NCBI GenBank assembly: GCA_905250075.1
Contig: CAJNOP010000035.1
Location: 744,001 to 808,000 of the forward strand
Length of the DNA: 64,000 nt
Source of the DNA: Rotaria sp. Silwood1
Taxonomy: Eukaryota > Rotifera > Eurotatoria > Philodinida > Philodinidae
Direction of reading: 5' to 3'
Numbering within the stretch: position 1 is the first letter of the stretch; every line of letters begins with the position of its first letter. The notes beneath the pieces were generated by a model. That model worked only from the letters and a program-made list of their open reading frames with translations, was not told where the DNA came from and ran no database searches. The translations under genes and the position numbers were made by a program. Shown here piece after piece: positions 1 through 11,769 of this stretch.

Positions 1-3
1 TCA

Positions 4-350
4 CACGCTTTCAGAATATATAATTACTTTCGGAAAAACTGATCTTATATTAAAAAAAAAATTAGAAAGAGAAGTAAAAAAGAAACATAAAATGTATTTC
101 CAGAAAATCTGACCATGAGAGTGCCTTTACTGTACTTGGATTTCTATGTCAGTGAACAAGTGTAATTCAAAACGTATATACATAAGATTGTCGACAATAA
201 TGCTGCGCGCTATCAGAATATATAATCAATTGCCTCAAAAATATTGTTTTATAGTATTGATATGCTAAAAATATCGACTCTAACTATTTTTTTCCACAAA
301 ATGACGTAGTTGTAAAAAATTCTGCGCGTTGTTAGAATATATAATTACTT
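4..350. repeat. Three dispersed copies of a short AT-rich motif
   Basis: The 12-mer AGAATATATAAT occurs at about 13, 215 and 334. Each copy is preceded by a small GC-rich patch (ACGCTTTC, GCGCGCTATC, GCGCGTTGTT) that is unusual in this AT-rich DNA. The last two copies are also linked by similar TATTTTTTTCC stretches. It looks like a decayed tandem repeat or the edge of a repeat that starts before the window. No function can be assigned. Confidence 0.45.
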
Positions 351-869
351 TTTTAAGAATATTCATTTATATTATTTATATATTAAAAAATACTTAGTCT
401 TAGTATTTTTTCCAAGAGACTATAGTAATCAAGTTATGAGAAAATATTTTCATTCCATACTATTTATTTTGTTAGCAAAGAACTACTTGATATATTCAAG
501 TGATTCAGGCAATAGTATGAATAAAATTTTTGTTAAAGATCAATTAAGATAAAGAGAAGATACTTAAGATTTATTTTGATTTTGATAAACACATCCGACT
601 TTCAATGATGCCATAGACATGCATTAAAATGTGCCACTTGGTTTTATTATATATGCATAGCTGTAAAGAACTATGACGTCATAACATCAACATCATTCAT
701 AACTTTTTTTTTTTTTGTCAATAATGACGTCGTATTTATAGCTGTTCACTGTATAAAACAAGAAGAATGATGCTATTACAATCAAGAAGAACTGATTAGT
801 TATACCCAGGCGAACATGATAAGGGTCCAAACAATATGTAGCCATCACAATAGATAAACGGAAGAAATG

Positions 870-1905
870 TTTGATTAGTCACCAAAAAAACGTTAAAACA
901 ATTTAAGGCTAATAAGCTTTTAACATGTTTTCTATGTTTAAACACTCAGAGTTGTTGAAACTTTCACAGTTTTAATGTATTTTTTGCGATAATGAACTGT
1001 TTTTAATGATTTGAATCATGTTAATGAAAATGCTTCATAAAAATTAACAAACATTTCATGTAGAAAATGAATTGATGAATGTATCAGGTATCAAAGAAGT
1101 CTTTACCGCTAAGTATTTTTTCCTAAGAGTTCAGTATTGATTAACCTTTACCAATTGACTGACTTTATTGTATGGCAAGTAGCATCATCAAGTCTTTGTT
1201 TCGATGAACATACTATAAAAACGCTCTTCAATATAATTACTTTTATTTGAAAAACAAAAAAACTTTCCATTTTTCTCTAGTTCATAGTAAAGTTTCACAG
1301 CGTTTCATTTTCAATTGCTCGAATTTTTACTTGATTCCATTGATTTCTTTTTGTATGAGGATACATCAAAACTAAGCTCTATAAAAGGGCTGTTCCAGAT
1401 TTGAACAATGTCAAGATCAGAATAATGGGAGAAATCGAAGTCATAAAAAAGAAACGCTGCGAAATGTTATTGTGAAACTAGAAACAAATGCTAAATTTTT
1501 ATTTCTCAGATAAAGATAATTATCCTAAACGGGCACTTTTTATACTTTGTCGATAGAAATAAGATCTTGATGATGCTACCTATCATACAAAACAGTCAGT
1601 CAAATAATAAAAGTCAATAAATAGCGAACGTATGGGTGTAGACACTGTTGAGCACGTGTACTTTTGGGATATCGTGTGTATTTGTCGATTTATCGTTTAC
1701 ATGAAATGTTCGTTAGTTGTTACCAAGTCTCTTTATCAAAACAATTCAAGTCATTGATAACGTCTGATGAGTCGCCAAAAATGCATTAAAATAGTAAAAT
1801 TTTCAGCCATTCTGAACGTTTAACTATATAAAACGTGTTAAAAAACTATTAAACATAAAATATGTTAACGCTTTTTCTGACAACTAATGAAACATTTTTT
1901 ACAGT
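870..1905. repeat. Fold-back (palindromic) element of about 1 kb
   Basis: The left arm (about 870-1385) matches the reverse complement of the right arm (about 1390-1905) with many mismatches and small indels. Anchor matches include TAGCATCATCAAG at about 1180 against its complement near 1570, ACATTTCATGTA near 1050 against its complement near 1700, and CAGCGTTTC near 1298 against its complement near 1455. The arms run almost to the centre, as in fold-back or MITE-type DNA transposon relics. There is no open frame of note inside. The boundaries are good to about 30 bp. Confidence 0.6.
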
Positions 1906-4307
1906 TTATCTATTCAGATATGTAAATAATGTTTTGATCATCATTATGGGTACTTGAGAAAAAGGTCAATCAATAATGAAGTTATGTGAAAAAGACACTT
2001 TCTGGTAGGAACTTTTGAGGCACTTTGTAAATATTCCATGTTGACTGCCTAAAAATAATTATTTCATCAAAACTTATGAAAATTCTCAGAAAAAGATTGC
2101 TTTCTTAGACCATCTACTTCTCTCTATCCTTTTTCTTTTTTTCACTTTCAATGTTCTATCTTTTCAAGAACCCTCAGTATTATTTTCTTGTTTCTCAAAT
2201 AGTGGATTACTAAATTTTAAAGGTCATTTACAATGTCTAGTCTTTGTATAATAAGAAACGCATGTATCATATTTGAAATAAGTTGCGAGTTAAATTGTTA
2301 GGCAAATATATCTTTAAATATTACGATCAATCCAGGACTTAGTTAAGGAAATAGCGAATCAGTTACTATCTAACAATTTTCAAATGCTTAGAAACTTATC
2401 ACAATTACTCACAAGTGTTCTACTCGATTGACAACACTAAATTTATCCTTATCTCCATGCGTTCAAACTATGAAAATTTTGAAAGAGAATGCAATCGAAA
2501 ACAATAACAGTATTCTATAAGAAGTAAGAGGTGTTGCAAGGTTCGAGTTTATTCTGCAAACGCCAGTGTCATCTTTTCAAAAATGTTTCGACTTGCATTC
2601 CTCTTGAGTGATGAATTTCTAAGTGGTTTATTCATCTGCCCACGGATCTAAAATTAATCTTATGATCAGTTGAAACTCTAATTATCTCAAAAAACTCATC
2701 TTATAAGTGTACTCGTAGTGAACTTTCTACATCGAACATTCTGAATGAAAAACATTTATAGGAATACTGTTATTCAAATTCTTGAAAAATGATACAGACG
2801 TTTGTATTTTTCACTATCTAACATATAGTAAACACTGTAACCGGATCAACATCAGAACCTTTTGAAAAAGCTCACCATTACTAACGATACACTAAATACC
2901 TTTGTCTTTCTCTCATTTTGAGAGATTGTCTTTGCGAAAGCCATTTATCTGAATTGGGTATTTTGATTTTTATGCACACAATAAGAATGTACATTACATA
3001 TACTGAATCGTACATTGATGTTTAGCATACGATAAAAGTTAAGCCAAAAGCTAACCCAACTCACTCCTACTCTATAAATAAGATAACTAAGAAATGAACA
3101 CAAAAAACAAAGAGCAAGCTAGTAACATAAGGAAAGAGAAAAAAGAGTGCTCTACTTTTTTCTTTTCTGTGTGTGTTAGATGGCAAAAAAAGACCGAGCA
3201 ATAGAAAACTTGTTTCGAATACAGAAATATGATGAATTATGTTTCTATCTGACGAAGAGAAAAAGAGATAAAATAAGAAGTATACTAAATAAATTGATGT
3301 TAGCAAGATGATATTATAATGTTCTTTAAAAACAAGTGTATCTAGTATCTGTTGACGATAGTCTGATTCAGAAAAAGTATTCATTATGAGATGTATTGCA
3401 AGTGTCTCTGTGCTTAACATGTCAGTTTGTGATAATCTTACTACAGTAAATGACAGAAAAGTTTGTCTTACATTCACATCAAATATTAACAAAGAATGAT
3501 ATTTGTTTTTATGATTTGTCGTATCACTGAAATATTTTTGAGAAGATACGGTGATAATAGAAACTCATTATGAGGAGTGTTCTCACTTAATTTTTTAGAC
3601 ATCTCCTTACTATGACCTTGATTACTAATAGTAGAAAATGTTTTTCTCGTCTAAAATTTATATACATTAACAATAATTAGTGTAGATATTTGTTGTTTTA
3701 TTTTTCATTAGTAAGACATATACATACGCATTCTAATTATCAGTCGTCTATTACTAATAATCGGTAAATAGAAACACTTACTACTGACGATAAAAAAAGT
3801 TGAAATGATGACTTATTAATTATCATTACATAATTTGAATTTATTCAATCATGTATAGGTACTGTAGAATACTTAAACTAAACACTTATTACTCTCTAGT
3901 AACAAGTTAGTACTAAGAACTGCCGACGACGAGCAACTGATAATTGATACTAGCACCACTTACTGAAAACATAACAATTATATAATTTTTATTTTATAAC
4001 TTATTTTCTGATAATAAAAGCCAAAAAACAGAGATATTGTTTAAACATGTTTTTTCCCCCCAAAAAAAGCAGGGAATTACTGTATTTTTAATGATTTCAA
4101 TTAGAGTTGTGGAAGATAAACTTTGAAAAAGTGTTTAAAGTTCAAACTTCGTCGACAAATATGTTTACTTATGTTTAAACGCTTTTCTCAGCCTTTATTC
4201 TCTGTTTAAGTAAGAGTACTGTGGTAAAATATTCAATACAGAATAAGAGAATTTATTAAAGAAATATGACAAATGGTAATCGTTAAAAAAAAAAGAAGAA
4301 CAAAAAA
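1906..4307. other. Intergenic DNA without a supported gene
   Basis: The only long open frame here (minus strand, about 3067-3492) encodes a phenylalanine/leucine/serine-rich protein with no recognisable motif, as expected from chance in AT-rich DNA. The minus-strand polyadenylation hexamer AATAAA near 4252-4257 probably belongs to the gene that ends at 4308. Confidence 0.5.
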
Positions 4308-6038
4308 TCATTCATTGTCAAGTAGTTTCTTAGTATTGCCAAGGCGAATTTTTAAGTCGCTGATTAATTGGTCATTGCTTGATTGGCCATTAAGTTCAAT
4401 TAAATCTGCTGCTTTTTCATAGTTTTCTATCGCTCTTTTATAATCACCTAGATAAAAATAACTTTTTCCAATAGCATCATAAAGAGGAGCAAGATCAGTA
4501 TGTATAGGTGGTAAATAACTTAAGCTAACATCAAGTGCCTGTCGATATTGTTCTAATGCTTTGATATAGTCACCTGTAATCATATAATTAGCACCAAGAC
4601 CATTATGTACACGTACAAGACGACGTGGTTGACTACGAACTGAAGCATCTTGTAACATTTCAATAAAGAATTGTTCAGCATGTGCATATTCACCCATTTC
4701 CATGAATAATTTGCCTGCATATGATAATGGGTTAGCATGTATTTCACTGCTTCGTAACGGCGCTACAAGACGAAGTAGTTGTTGATCATCATCAGCAACT
4801 AAACTTAATTTCACGGTCCATATAGTAATTGTTAAATTGTCAGTAAATTCTTTAATAGAATTAATACGAAAGACAGTACTCAAGCTAAATAAAATACCGT
4901 TTCTTTCAATTTGTTCATCAACATGAATTTTATCAAGTGCAGCAAATGGACTTCTTGTACTACGTATCGTCGAATTAAGATGTATTTCAAAAAGAACAGC
5001 AGTTGCATTCGGAAAAGCAGTAAGACGACGACGAATAAAATTAAGACTAATTTCCTTATCGGTGTGAGCTATAAAGAAATTGTTAAATGAGAGTAGACCG
5101 CCACAATTATTTTTTATTAAAGCAACAAATTTATCGTTAAACATCGTTTTACCACGATAGACAATTAATAAATTTTCTGGTACAAATGAATTATTTTCTT
5201 GAAAAATAGTAAGTTGTGTATGTGCATGTTTAAGAAGAAAACCTAATTTGTAAATAATATCAATCTCAAATGTACGTTGTATACGTTGTAGAATACGCCA
5301 AACAAAACATTGCCGTGTCAACCACCAAAGTGCTTTTTGTGGTCGATAATTTTTTTCAAAATGATCAATTATAGATAATTGTTCGTAATTATTAGCATAA
5401 TGTAATCGACAAAAATTAATAAATTCATTTTTAGCATTATTTTCAAATTTTAATCGATATAGAATTTCTCTCATTAATTGTGTATAAAGAAATAATGCTT
5501 CTTGTTTTTTTGCATCGGTAGATATAATATCATTAGATGATAAAGAAGATGACGCCGTAATAATTAAAAGATCAAGTTCACACAATTCAACATCTGTCTC
5601 TAATTGTTGACAAAGACTATCAATATCATAGAACATATTTGATGACATAGGAACATCTATAGTGTAATCAATTTCACGAAAAAATGGATGAAGAACGTAA
5701 ATTTTTTCAATTTGAGATAAATTTTGTATTGATTCCAGACATGTTTCAATAGAAGGTACAATGAGAAATATTCTTTCGACTCGAATGTTCATAATATAAG
5801 TAATACATTCATCGTGATCGGTGAAAATTTTTACAGTTGAAACAACATGACGTAATTTAGCTTTTTCAACCACAACATTTATGGAAGAATCATTTAAAAA
5901 CCAAACAATAATACAATCTTCTACAATACGATTGGATTGTTCACTAGATAATGAATTAGATGGAACAAATTTTGAACAAGAATCTTGCTCAATAGATTGA
6001 TTAGATATTGTATCAATTTTCGATTGTGAGCAGCCCAT
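4308..6038 (-). CDS. ADP-ribosyltransferase-like protein with C-terminal TPRs, catalytic motifs degenerate
   Basis: A single-exon gene for 576 residues. The N-terminus MGCSQSK is a textbook N-myristoylation signal (Gly2) next to a palmitoylatable Cys3, so membrane attachment is likely. Residues about 40-180 are an N-terminal region without a recognised motif. Residues about 230-410 resemble an arginine-specific mono-ADP-ribosyltransferase: YRG at 294-296 is the R motif, and GILFSLSTVFRI at 381-392 is the strand carrying the E motif. The E-x-E residues are replaced by R-N-G (379-381), and the STS motif after LLSFNNFF is replaced by I-A-H (323-325). NAD transfer is therefore doubtful. Residues about 435-560 contain three TPR-like helix pairs. 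The ART-plus-TPR fusion is common in bdelloid rotifers (family knowledge). It may act as a scaffold or a decoy. No intron is needed. Confidence 0.8.
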   Translation of the reverse strand: MGCSQSKIDTISNQSIEQDSCSKFVPSNSLSSEQSNRIVEDCIIVWFLNDSSINVVVEKAKLRHVVSTVKIFTDHDECITYIMNIRVERIFLIVPSIETCLESIQNLSQIEKIYVLHPFFREIDYTIDVPMSSNMFYDIDSLCQQLETDVELCELDLLIITASSSLSSNDIISTDAKKQEALFLYTQLMREILYRLKFENNAKNEFINFCRLHYANNYEQLSIIDHFEKNYRPQKALWWLTRQCFVWRILQRIQRTFEIDIIYKLGFLLKHAHTQLTIFQENNSFVPENLLIVYRGKTMFNDKFVALIKNNCGGLLSFNNFFIAHTDKEISLNFIRRRLTAFPNATAVLFEIHLNSTIRSTRSPFAALDKIHVDEQIERNGILFSLSTVFRINSIKEFTDNLTITIWTVKLSLVADDDQQLLRLVAPLRSSEIHANPLSYAGKLFMEMGEYAHAEQFFIEMLQDASVRSQPRRLVRVHNGLGANYMITGDYIKALEQYRQALDVSLSYLPPIHTDLAPLYDAIGKSYFYLGDYKRAIENYEKAADLIELNGQSSNDQLISDLKIRLGNTKKLLDNE

Positions 6039-7007
6039 TTTAGAATAGTAAACCTTAAATATATTATATTTATGATTGAATATTTTATATTCGTATATAT
6101 TTTTAAGAAAGACACAGTTTTTTAGACTTATTCTATTATATCTATTTTATTGTTTTGTTTCGGTGATTGACAAATCAGAATTACATGTCATAAATAATGT
6201 CATCTCTTTTATTGAGAGAAAACTGAAAAGAAAAAGTTGTGAGTGCAATTCTCAGCGGATTTATTCCGTCTATTAAAGAACGCATTTCATCGTCCTTTTA
6301 CTTAATCTTCTAGAAACATCGTGAGGAAATAGTTGATATATTATAATGAAACATTGTTAACATTCAGTCTGTGATCGTATATCAACATCTAACACGGTCT
6401 ATGGGCAGAGAGCGAGAGCTCTTGACTTTCAACCTTATAGTATAACATTCCTTTGAGGTCAGGTTTCATAAAACAATTTCATTGTGAGACAGTTAAGTTG
6501 ACAGTTTTACTTTTATAGAATCATTGTCACTTGAAGAACGTTTTTTGCCATAATAGAAGAAAATTTCTCTATTGTTCTCTTAAAACTAATATGATTGATG
6601 TGAAAAAAAATGTCAGTATTTTTTTAACAAAAATGTTATGAGCAATTGTGTTTTCTAAGTTGTCATTTTCAAGAAACTTCTCATAAAAAAAAAAGAGATC
6701 GAATATATAATTGAAATAAATTAATTTTTCTTACCTGCAATTCGTGAAAAAAAATATATTATATGAAAAGAATGCATCAGTTCAAATATTATTATTAACG
6801 TATAATGGAAACATACGAAGACAGATAATATTTAAATAATGTTTATTTATTTTTCTATAATATTCAACGCTTTTTCTTTAAGCTTTCAATATTGAAAACA
6901 AAATGAAAATCTTTCTTAGTCAAAGCATAAAATCTATTTGAAAATATTTAACCATAAATCCGTAAATAGAAGTCTAAATCTTGATTAATCAGAATTTTTT
7001 GATTCTA
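6039..7007. other. Upstream region of the ART-TPR gene
   Basis: AT-rich DNA upstream of the minus-strand start at 6038. No coding exon or RNA gene is visible. Short open frames here have no conserved features. Confidence 0.4.
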
Positions 7008-7455
7008 TGTATCTACCACGGACAAAATTAACTCAACACGTATTTTTGATAGATATTTTCATTAACGGTCAACCACGAAAAATACAAGTTTTTCAGAAAT
7101 TTTTTTCGTCTTTAGAACTTTGTAGAGCTCGTTTCGCTGATCATTTTGGTAAAAAAAAACATTCAAATTTACTCAATAAATAGTGGCATTAGAGTCAAAA
7201 TACTCAAAACTTAGGACTGTTCGTGACCACTGCTTAGTAGTAGGTGATATTTTTGAGTATTCTGAGCAAAGGTTCGTTATTTGTCTAGTAAATTTAAATA
7301 TTATTTCACCAAAATGATCAGCGAAACGAGTTCTACAAAGTTCTATAGACGAAAAAAAATTTCTGAAAAACTTGTATTTTTCGTGGTTGACCATTAATGA
7401 AAATATCTATCAAAAATACGTGTTGCGTTAATTTTGTCCGTGATAGTATATATAA
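7008..7455. repeat. Fold-back MITE, copy 1 of a two-copy family
   Basis: Two arms of about 190 bp (7008-7195 and 7262-7455) are near-perfect reverse complements around a short centre. The outer segment CACGGACAAAATTAA begins near 7017 and its complement ends near 7443. TTTTTCGTCT followed by TAGAACTTTGTAGA lies near 7105 and, inverted, near 7350. The arms are very similar, so this is a fairly young insertion. It encodes no transposase and would be non-autonomous. A diverged relative lies at 18618-19063. Confidence 0.75.
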
Positions 7456-10184
7456 TTTCAGAAATTTTATCAACGTAAAATGACAAATCTCGGTGTTTTC
7501 TTTTGTCTTAACATAGGGTTTTGATTGATTATGGATATATAATTAACAATCATGTTTTCTATAATAAAAATAACTGAAGTTAGTCTATACTTACATATCA
7601 TATTTTATTATTCTCTTTTTCCTCACATGAAAATTATAATATTACTTACAATCCGATTAAATTCATCTGCTTGTAAATAGTCTTTTTAGAAAAACGATCT
7701 AGCTTTTTAAAAATAACAAATATCTACCCTGTAAGCTTCTATGATAAAGGTATATAGATAGATTGAATTTATGTCTATTTATATTATACTTTTCGTATGG
7801 TTTGCTACACCAAGTATAATGTCATACTGAATTCTATCATTTTCTCATGTTTTTTTTCTGTATACATATTCACGCTTATAATTGGATATAAAACTTTATT
7901 TGAATCTTGTATTTTTCTAATTTATTATCATTGAAACCTTTTCATTTGTACCTATAGCTCTCTCAGCCAATTATAGTTTCTGCTTGTTCTATCACTTGTT
8001 TTACTTACTAGACAGACGAAAAAAGAAAATTCTCTGAGTATTTTTGACTAATGTTCTGCACAATAGACAATGTCCTAGAGAAAAAGAGGATATATTTATA
8101 TTTATTGATGTTATTTACTTTGGATTCTATTATATTAGGATCAAATCGGAACGGAATTTCATATGCATTCTTATTGCTAGTAATCTTTACAGCTTACTAT
8201 AAAAATCTTCACAGAAAAATTATAATAAAAAACACAGCACTAAACATAGAGACAGCAGAGTAGGCCTATTATATATATTAAAATATAATAGAATACCTTA
8301 TAATTACAATAGACTGTTCGATCTTTGATGTTAACATTATTGTTCTTTTCTTTTTGCTTAAATGAATGAATTCATATTATAACTCTAGGTATCTAATTCT
8401 TAAGAGCTTAGATTTTAATATTGTGTGTGTATTATTCTCAAAGATAAAAATATATTTCTGAATTGTTTCAAAAATTTTTTCCTAATATACTATGTTATTT
8501 TATATTCATATATTCTGAATTAGTTTGTACTATTTATCTATCGTAATTAGAAGCATGCTGAATCAATATTATTTTTCTTTGAATGCATCCAATAGTTTTC
8601 TTTTGGTGAATATACACTTGTCTTAGTATTTCATCTTTAAATTATTTGATAAGAATAACAAAAAAATAAATGATGAAGATCAATTTGACATATGCAAATA
8701 TATCTTCTGAATCATAGTGTTCAAGATAATATGCAAGAAAAAGAATTGTGAATATTTTCTAGACTGAATCTAACATATTCTTTTAGGATAGAATTCTCAA
8801 TTAGAAACTCTACAAAATGATGTATTTCACTCTTCAAATGAAAATAACTATGCTTTTCCAAATAATTCAAACTAACAGTTGTAAATATTTCTCAACAAAT
8901 TCATGATGAAATAAAATAATTGAAAATTGGATATGAAAATAAAATAAAACAGATATTAAATGCACTGAGTACTTCAATGGTTGTTTTGCCATGCACTTTT
9001 GTAATTTGAAGTCATTATTAATTGATGAAACTTTTTTCTTCGGCAAATTTACATTTTCAATACAATTATGCTTTATTTGAGTAGTAGAAGATCTTCTTAA
9101 CATATATATATATATATTTATACTAATCTAACAATTCTTCATTTGAAAGGAAATTAGATGCTGATTACAGCATTTATTATAACAGATTAATAAAATGAAT
9201 CGAACACTCTACATAAATCGCTAACGATTATAATTGTTCAATCTCAATGTTAATAGATGGAAGCGTTTGCGAATTGCCTAACAATTGATACAAGTACTAA
9301 TTTAAAAGAACTCAATCGTATATATTCACTGAATTGCATGATAGAGAACATTCATTTAGCACTTAAATTATGTAAACAACTTGATCATATTAAAAAAAAA
9401 GAAAATTATTCAAAACTTACCTTGTTTTTCGAAATGAACTATGAACAATCACTTAAATAGAATCAATATCAAATAAACGTTGTATTGATGACAGTATTGT
9501 GATCGGATATATGTCTAGTTTGATAGATTGCCAATATCTTGTTAGTTATTCTCTATCGTAAATTGTAAGAATGATACAAGTATTGTGTCGATGTTAGACA
9601 ATGATTAATGTTTCTCTTTTCTGTCTTTCATATGATTTTCAAGAAAAGAAATAAGATACAACATTTTCTATTAATCATATTTTTTTTTGTATCATTTATA
9701 ATAATTTTCTTTTGAAGCATCCACTACGCCAATTCTTTTTTGGAGTATCATATATTCTTTTATATTTATGAACAATTATTATTATTCTATGAAAAAGTAT
9801 CATAATAATTTAAGAGATTATTTCCGATAAAGAATCCGTCAAAGTAATTCAATAATAAATATTTCTTAAAATATATTTTAGCATATTATTGTGTAATGTT
9901 GATTCGAATGTCGGATTATTATTAGTATTCAAAACTAATCCTAAAGCTTTGGTATCATGTGACATTTGCATTATTTTTTATTCTAATAAATATGCTACCT
10001 GTAGTCAAACCTATGACATCTTTTTATTCAACATATTTCAGTGACGAGATCAAGAGTTTTTGTAATCAGAAGTATCATTCTGAGGATAGAATAACAGTGC
10101 TCTGTTATTGAGAAATTTCGAACTTGAAATCTCAGAAATCTAGTCACAGTAGTAATTAAAAAATGATGTTAATTCAATGTAGGT
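7456..10184. other. Intergenic DNA without a supported gene
   Basis: It contains several short open frames on both strands, none with a recognisable domain, splice context or compositional signal. A short TA run sits near 9102-9118. Confidence 0.45.
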
Positions 10185-10550
10185 ATGCACCAGTCCGAGT
10201 TTTGAATTGATCGATTGCTCGCAAGTGTATGTGGATTCCCAATTCCACTGGACATGTAGTCAAGTGATTGAATAGTGTGTGGTTTTCTTTTTTCAATCCA
10301 TTATAATTATCTAGGTCAAATGCTACTAAAAATAATCAGTAAGTAATATGATTTTGAACCGATCTACTATTAAAACAAGAATAGTAAGTCAGTTCAAAAT
10401 CACATTACTTATGGATGATTTAGCAGCATTTAGAATATCGACAACTAGAATGGATACAAAAAAAGAAAAAGAACTGACCACTCAATCCCATATCGATCAC
10501 TTAACTTGATGTCTGGTTGGACTAGGATCAAGGTAGCTGAGACTGATACA
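10185..10550. repeat. Fold-back MITE-like element, second type
   Basis: A palindrome centred near 10377. The inner arms (AATATGATTTTGAAC near 10346 and GTTCAAAATCACATT near 10396) flank an 8-base spacer between the ACTATT/AATAGT ends. Similarity continues outward: ATGCTACTAAA near 10320 matches the complement of TTAGCAGCAT near 10421, and the TTCTTTTTTCAATCCATT stretch matches the complement of a segment near 10450. The outer parts are more diverged. It encodes no protein. Confidence 0.6.
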
Positions 10551-10908
10551 TATCTAATTAAATAGTAATGCCTTACTATTAAAGAATTCAAATACTAATT
10601 CATATGAAAGCATTAGAATCAGTATTAAATTATACTCATGCTAACTTTAATACAATACTCCTAATGCTGATAAATAATTTATAAAAATTTTCAAAAGAAT
10701 TTAAAATTATCATTTATATGATCAACGATTGAAATCCATGAAAATCAATATTATCATTATTATTATTATTATTATCATAAACATTTATGGTAATCTAAGA
10801 CAAAATTAAAATCGTTTATAAATAAAAATATTTCTTATATTCGCATAAAAGATCTATCAAAGTAAATAAAAAAGAGCGCATCCAAAAAATCTGAATAAAA
10901 ACTGATGA

Positions 10909-11769
10909 TTATAATTTTTTACGAAGTTGAGAAAGATAACGTTGATATTTTTGTATTTTATGTTGATTTGGTCTGTATGTTTGTCGTAAGATTTCAATAG
11001 CTCGTGTAATATGATATATAGCTTCTTCATATCTTTTTAAACCTTCTAATGCTACAGCCATGTTAAAATATCTTATAGCCAATGATAGATGATCAGAAGA
11101 AAATTTTTTTTCTTGTATTTCAAAAGCTTTCTTTTGACATGAAAAAGCAGCTGTATAATTTTGCATTAAATAATATAATAATCCAAGTTTATGATATGTA
11201 CATATCAAAAGTGAATGTTGTACAGGCAGATATGCTTCAAGAATTTCAAGAGCTTTTTCATAATACTCAAATGCTAAAGAATATTTATCCATTAAACGAT
11301 ATACTGAACCAAGATTATGATATGTTTTGACTAATATTGGATCATTTAATGAAATATTTTTAGTTTGAATATTCAATGCACGATTGAAATATTCATTAGC
11401 TTCTTTATAATTACCTTGATCTTTTAATACACTACCAATATCATTATAACGATCAGCAATTTTAAGTTGACTAACTTCAGCATCATGAAGATCAATATTT
11501 AAAGCACGTCGATAATATCTCAATGCTTCATCATAATCAGTACGCTTTTTGAGAAGTGCACCAATATTACTACAACTTGCAGAAAGAAGATGATAATCAA
11601 TTGGTTTATAAGAAGTATTAATTTCTATTGATCTTTTATAGAAAGAAATAGCTCGATTAAGATTAGTAGAGCAACGTCCTAGTTGATGATAAACAGCTGC
11701 AAGTTCTTCCAATTCGCCATTTTCAGCCTTTTGAAATAATGTTTCATAGTTGAATTCTTCAAGTGACAT
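10909..11769 (-). CDS. TPR-repeat protein, kinesin-light-chain-like
   Basis: A single-exon gene for 286 residues, made almost entirely of tetratricopeptide repeats of about 42 residues. At least five helix pairs with the TPR spacing of small and aromatic residues are visible, for example at about 60-100, 105-142, 148-185, 190-225 and 232-270. The spacing and the A-L-x-I-x-x-x signatures resemble the TPR_12 repeats of kinesin light chains and NPHP3-like proteins. There is no signal peptide, membrane segment or fused enzyme domain. TPR arrays bind peptides in the cytosol; the partner cannot be inferred. It lies on the same strand as the ART-TPR gene 4.9 kb away, whose C-terminal TPRs are similar in style. 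The two may share ancestry within an expanded rotifer family, but they do not form an operon. Confidence 0.8.
   Translation of the reverse strand: MSLEEFNYETLFQKAENGELEELAAVYHQLGRCSTNLNRAISFYKRSIEINTSYKPIDYHLLSASCSNIGALLKKRTDYDEALRYYRRALNIDLHDAEVSQLKIADRYNDIGSVLKDQGNYKEANEYFNRALNIQTKNISLNDPILVKTYHNLGSVYRLMDKYSLAFEYYEKALEILEAYLPVQHSLLICTYHKLGLLYYLMQNYTAAFSCQKKAFEIQEKKFSSDHLSLAIRYFNMAVALEGLKRYEEAIYHITRAIEILRQTYRPNQHKIQKYQRYLSQLRKKL

Noticed and set aside
3067..3492. Minus-strand open frame of 141 codons
   Set aside because: It is rich in F, L, S and I with no motif, as expected from A/T runs, and it has no family resemblance or splice context.
9257..9460. Plus-strand 67-codon frame with balanced composition
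   Set aside because: No motif, no neighbouring exon and no family match. It is too short to support alone.
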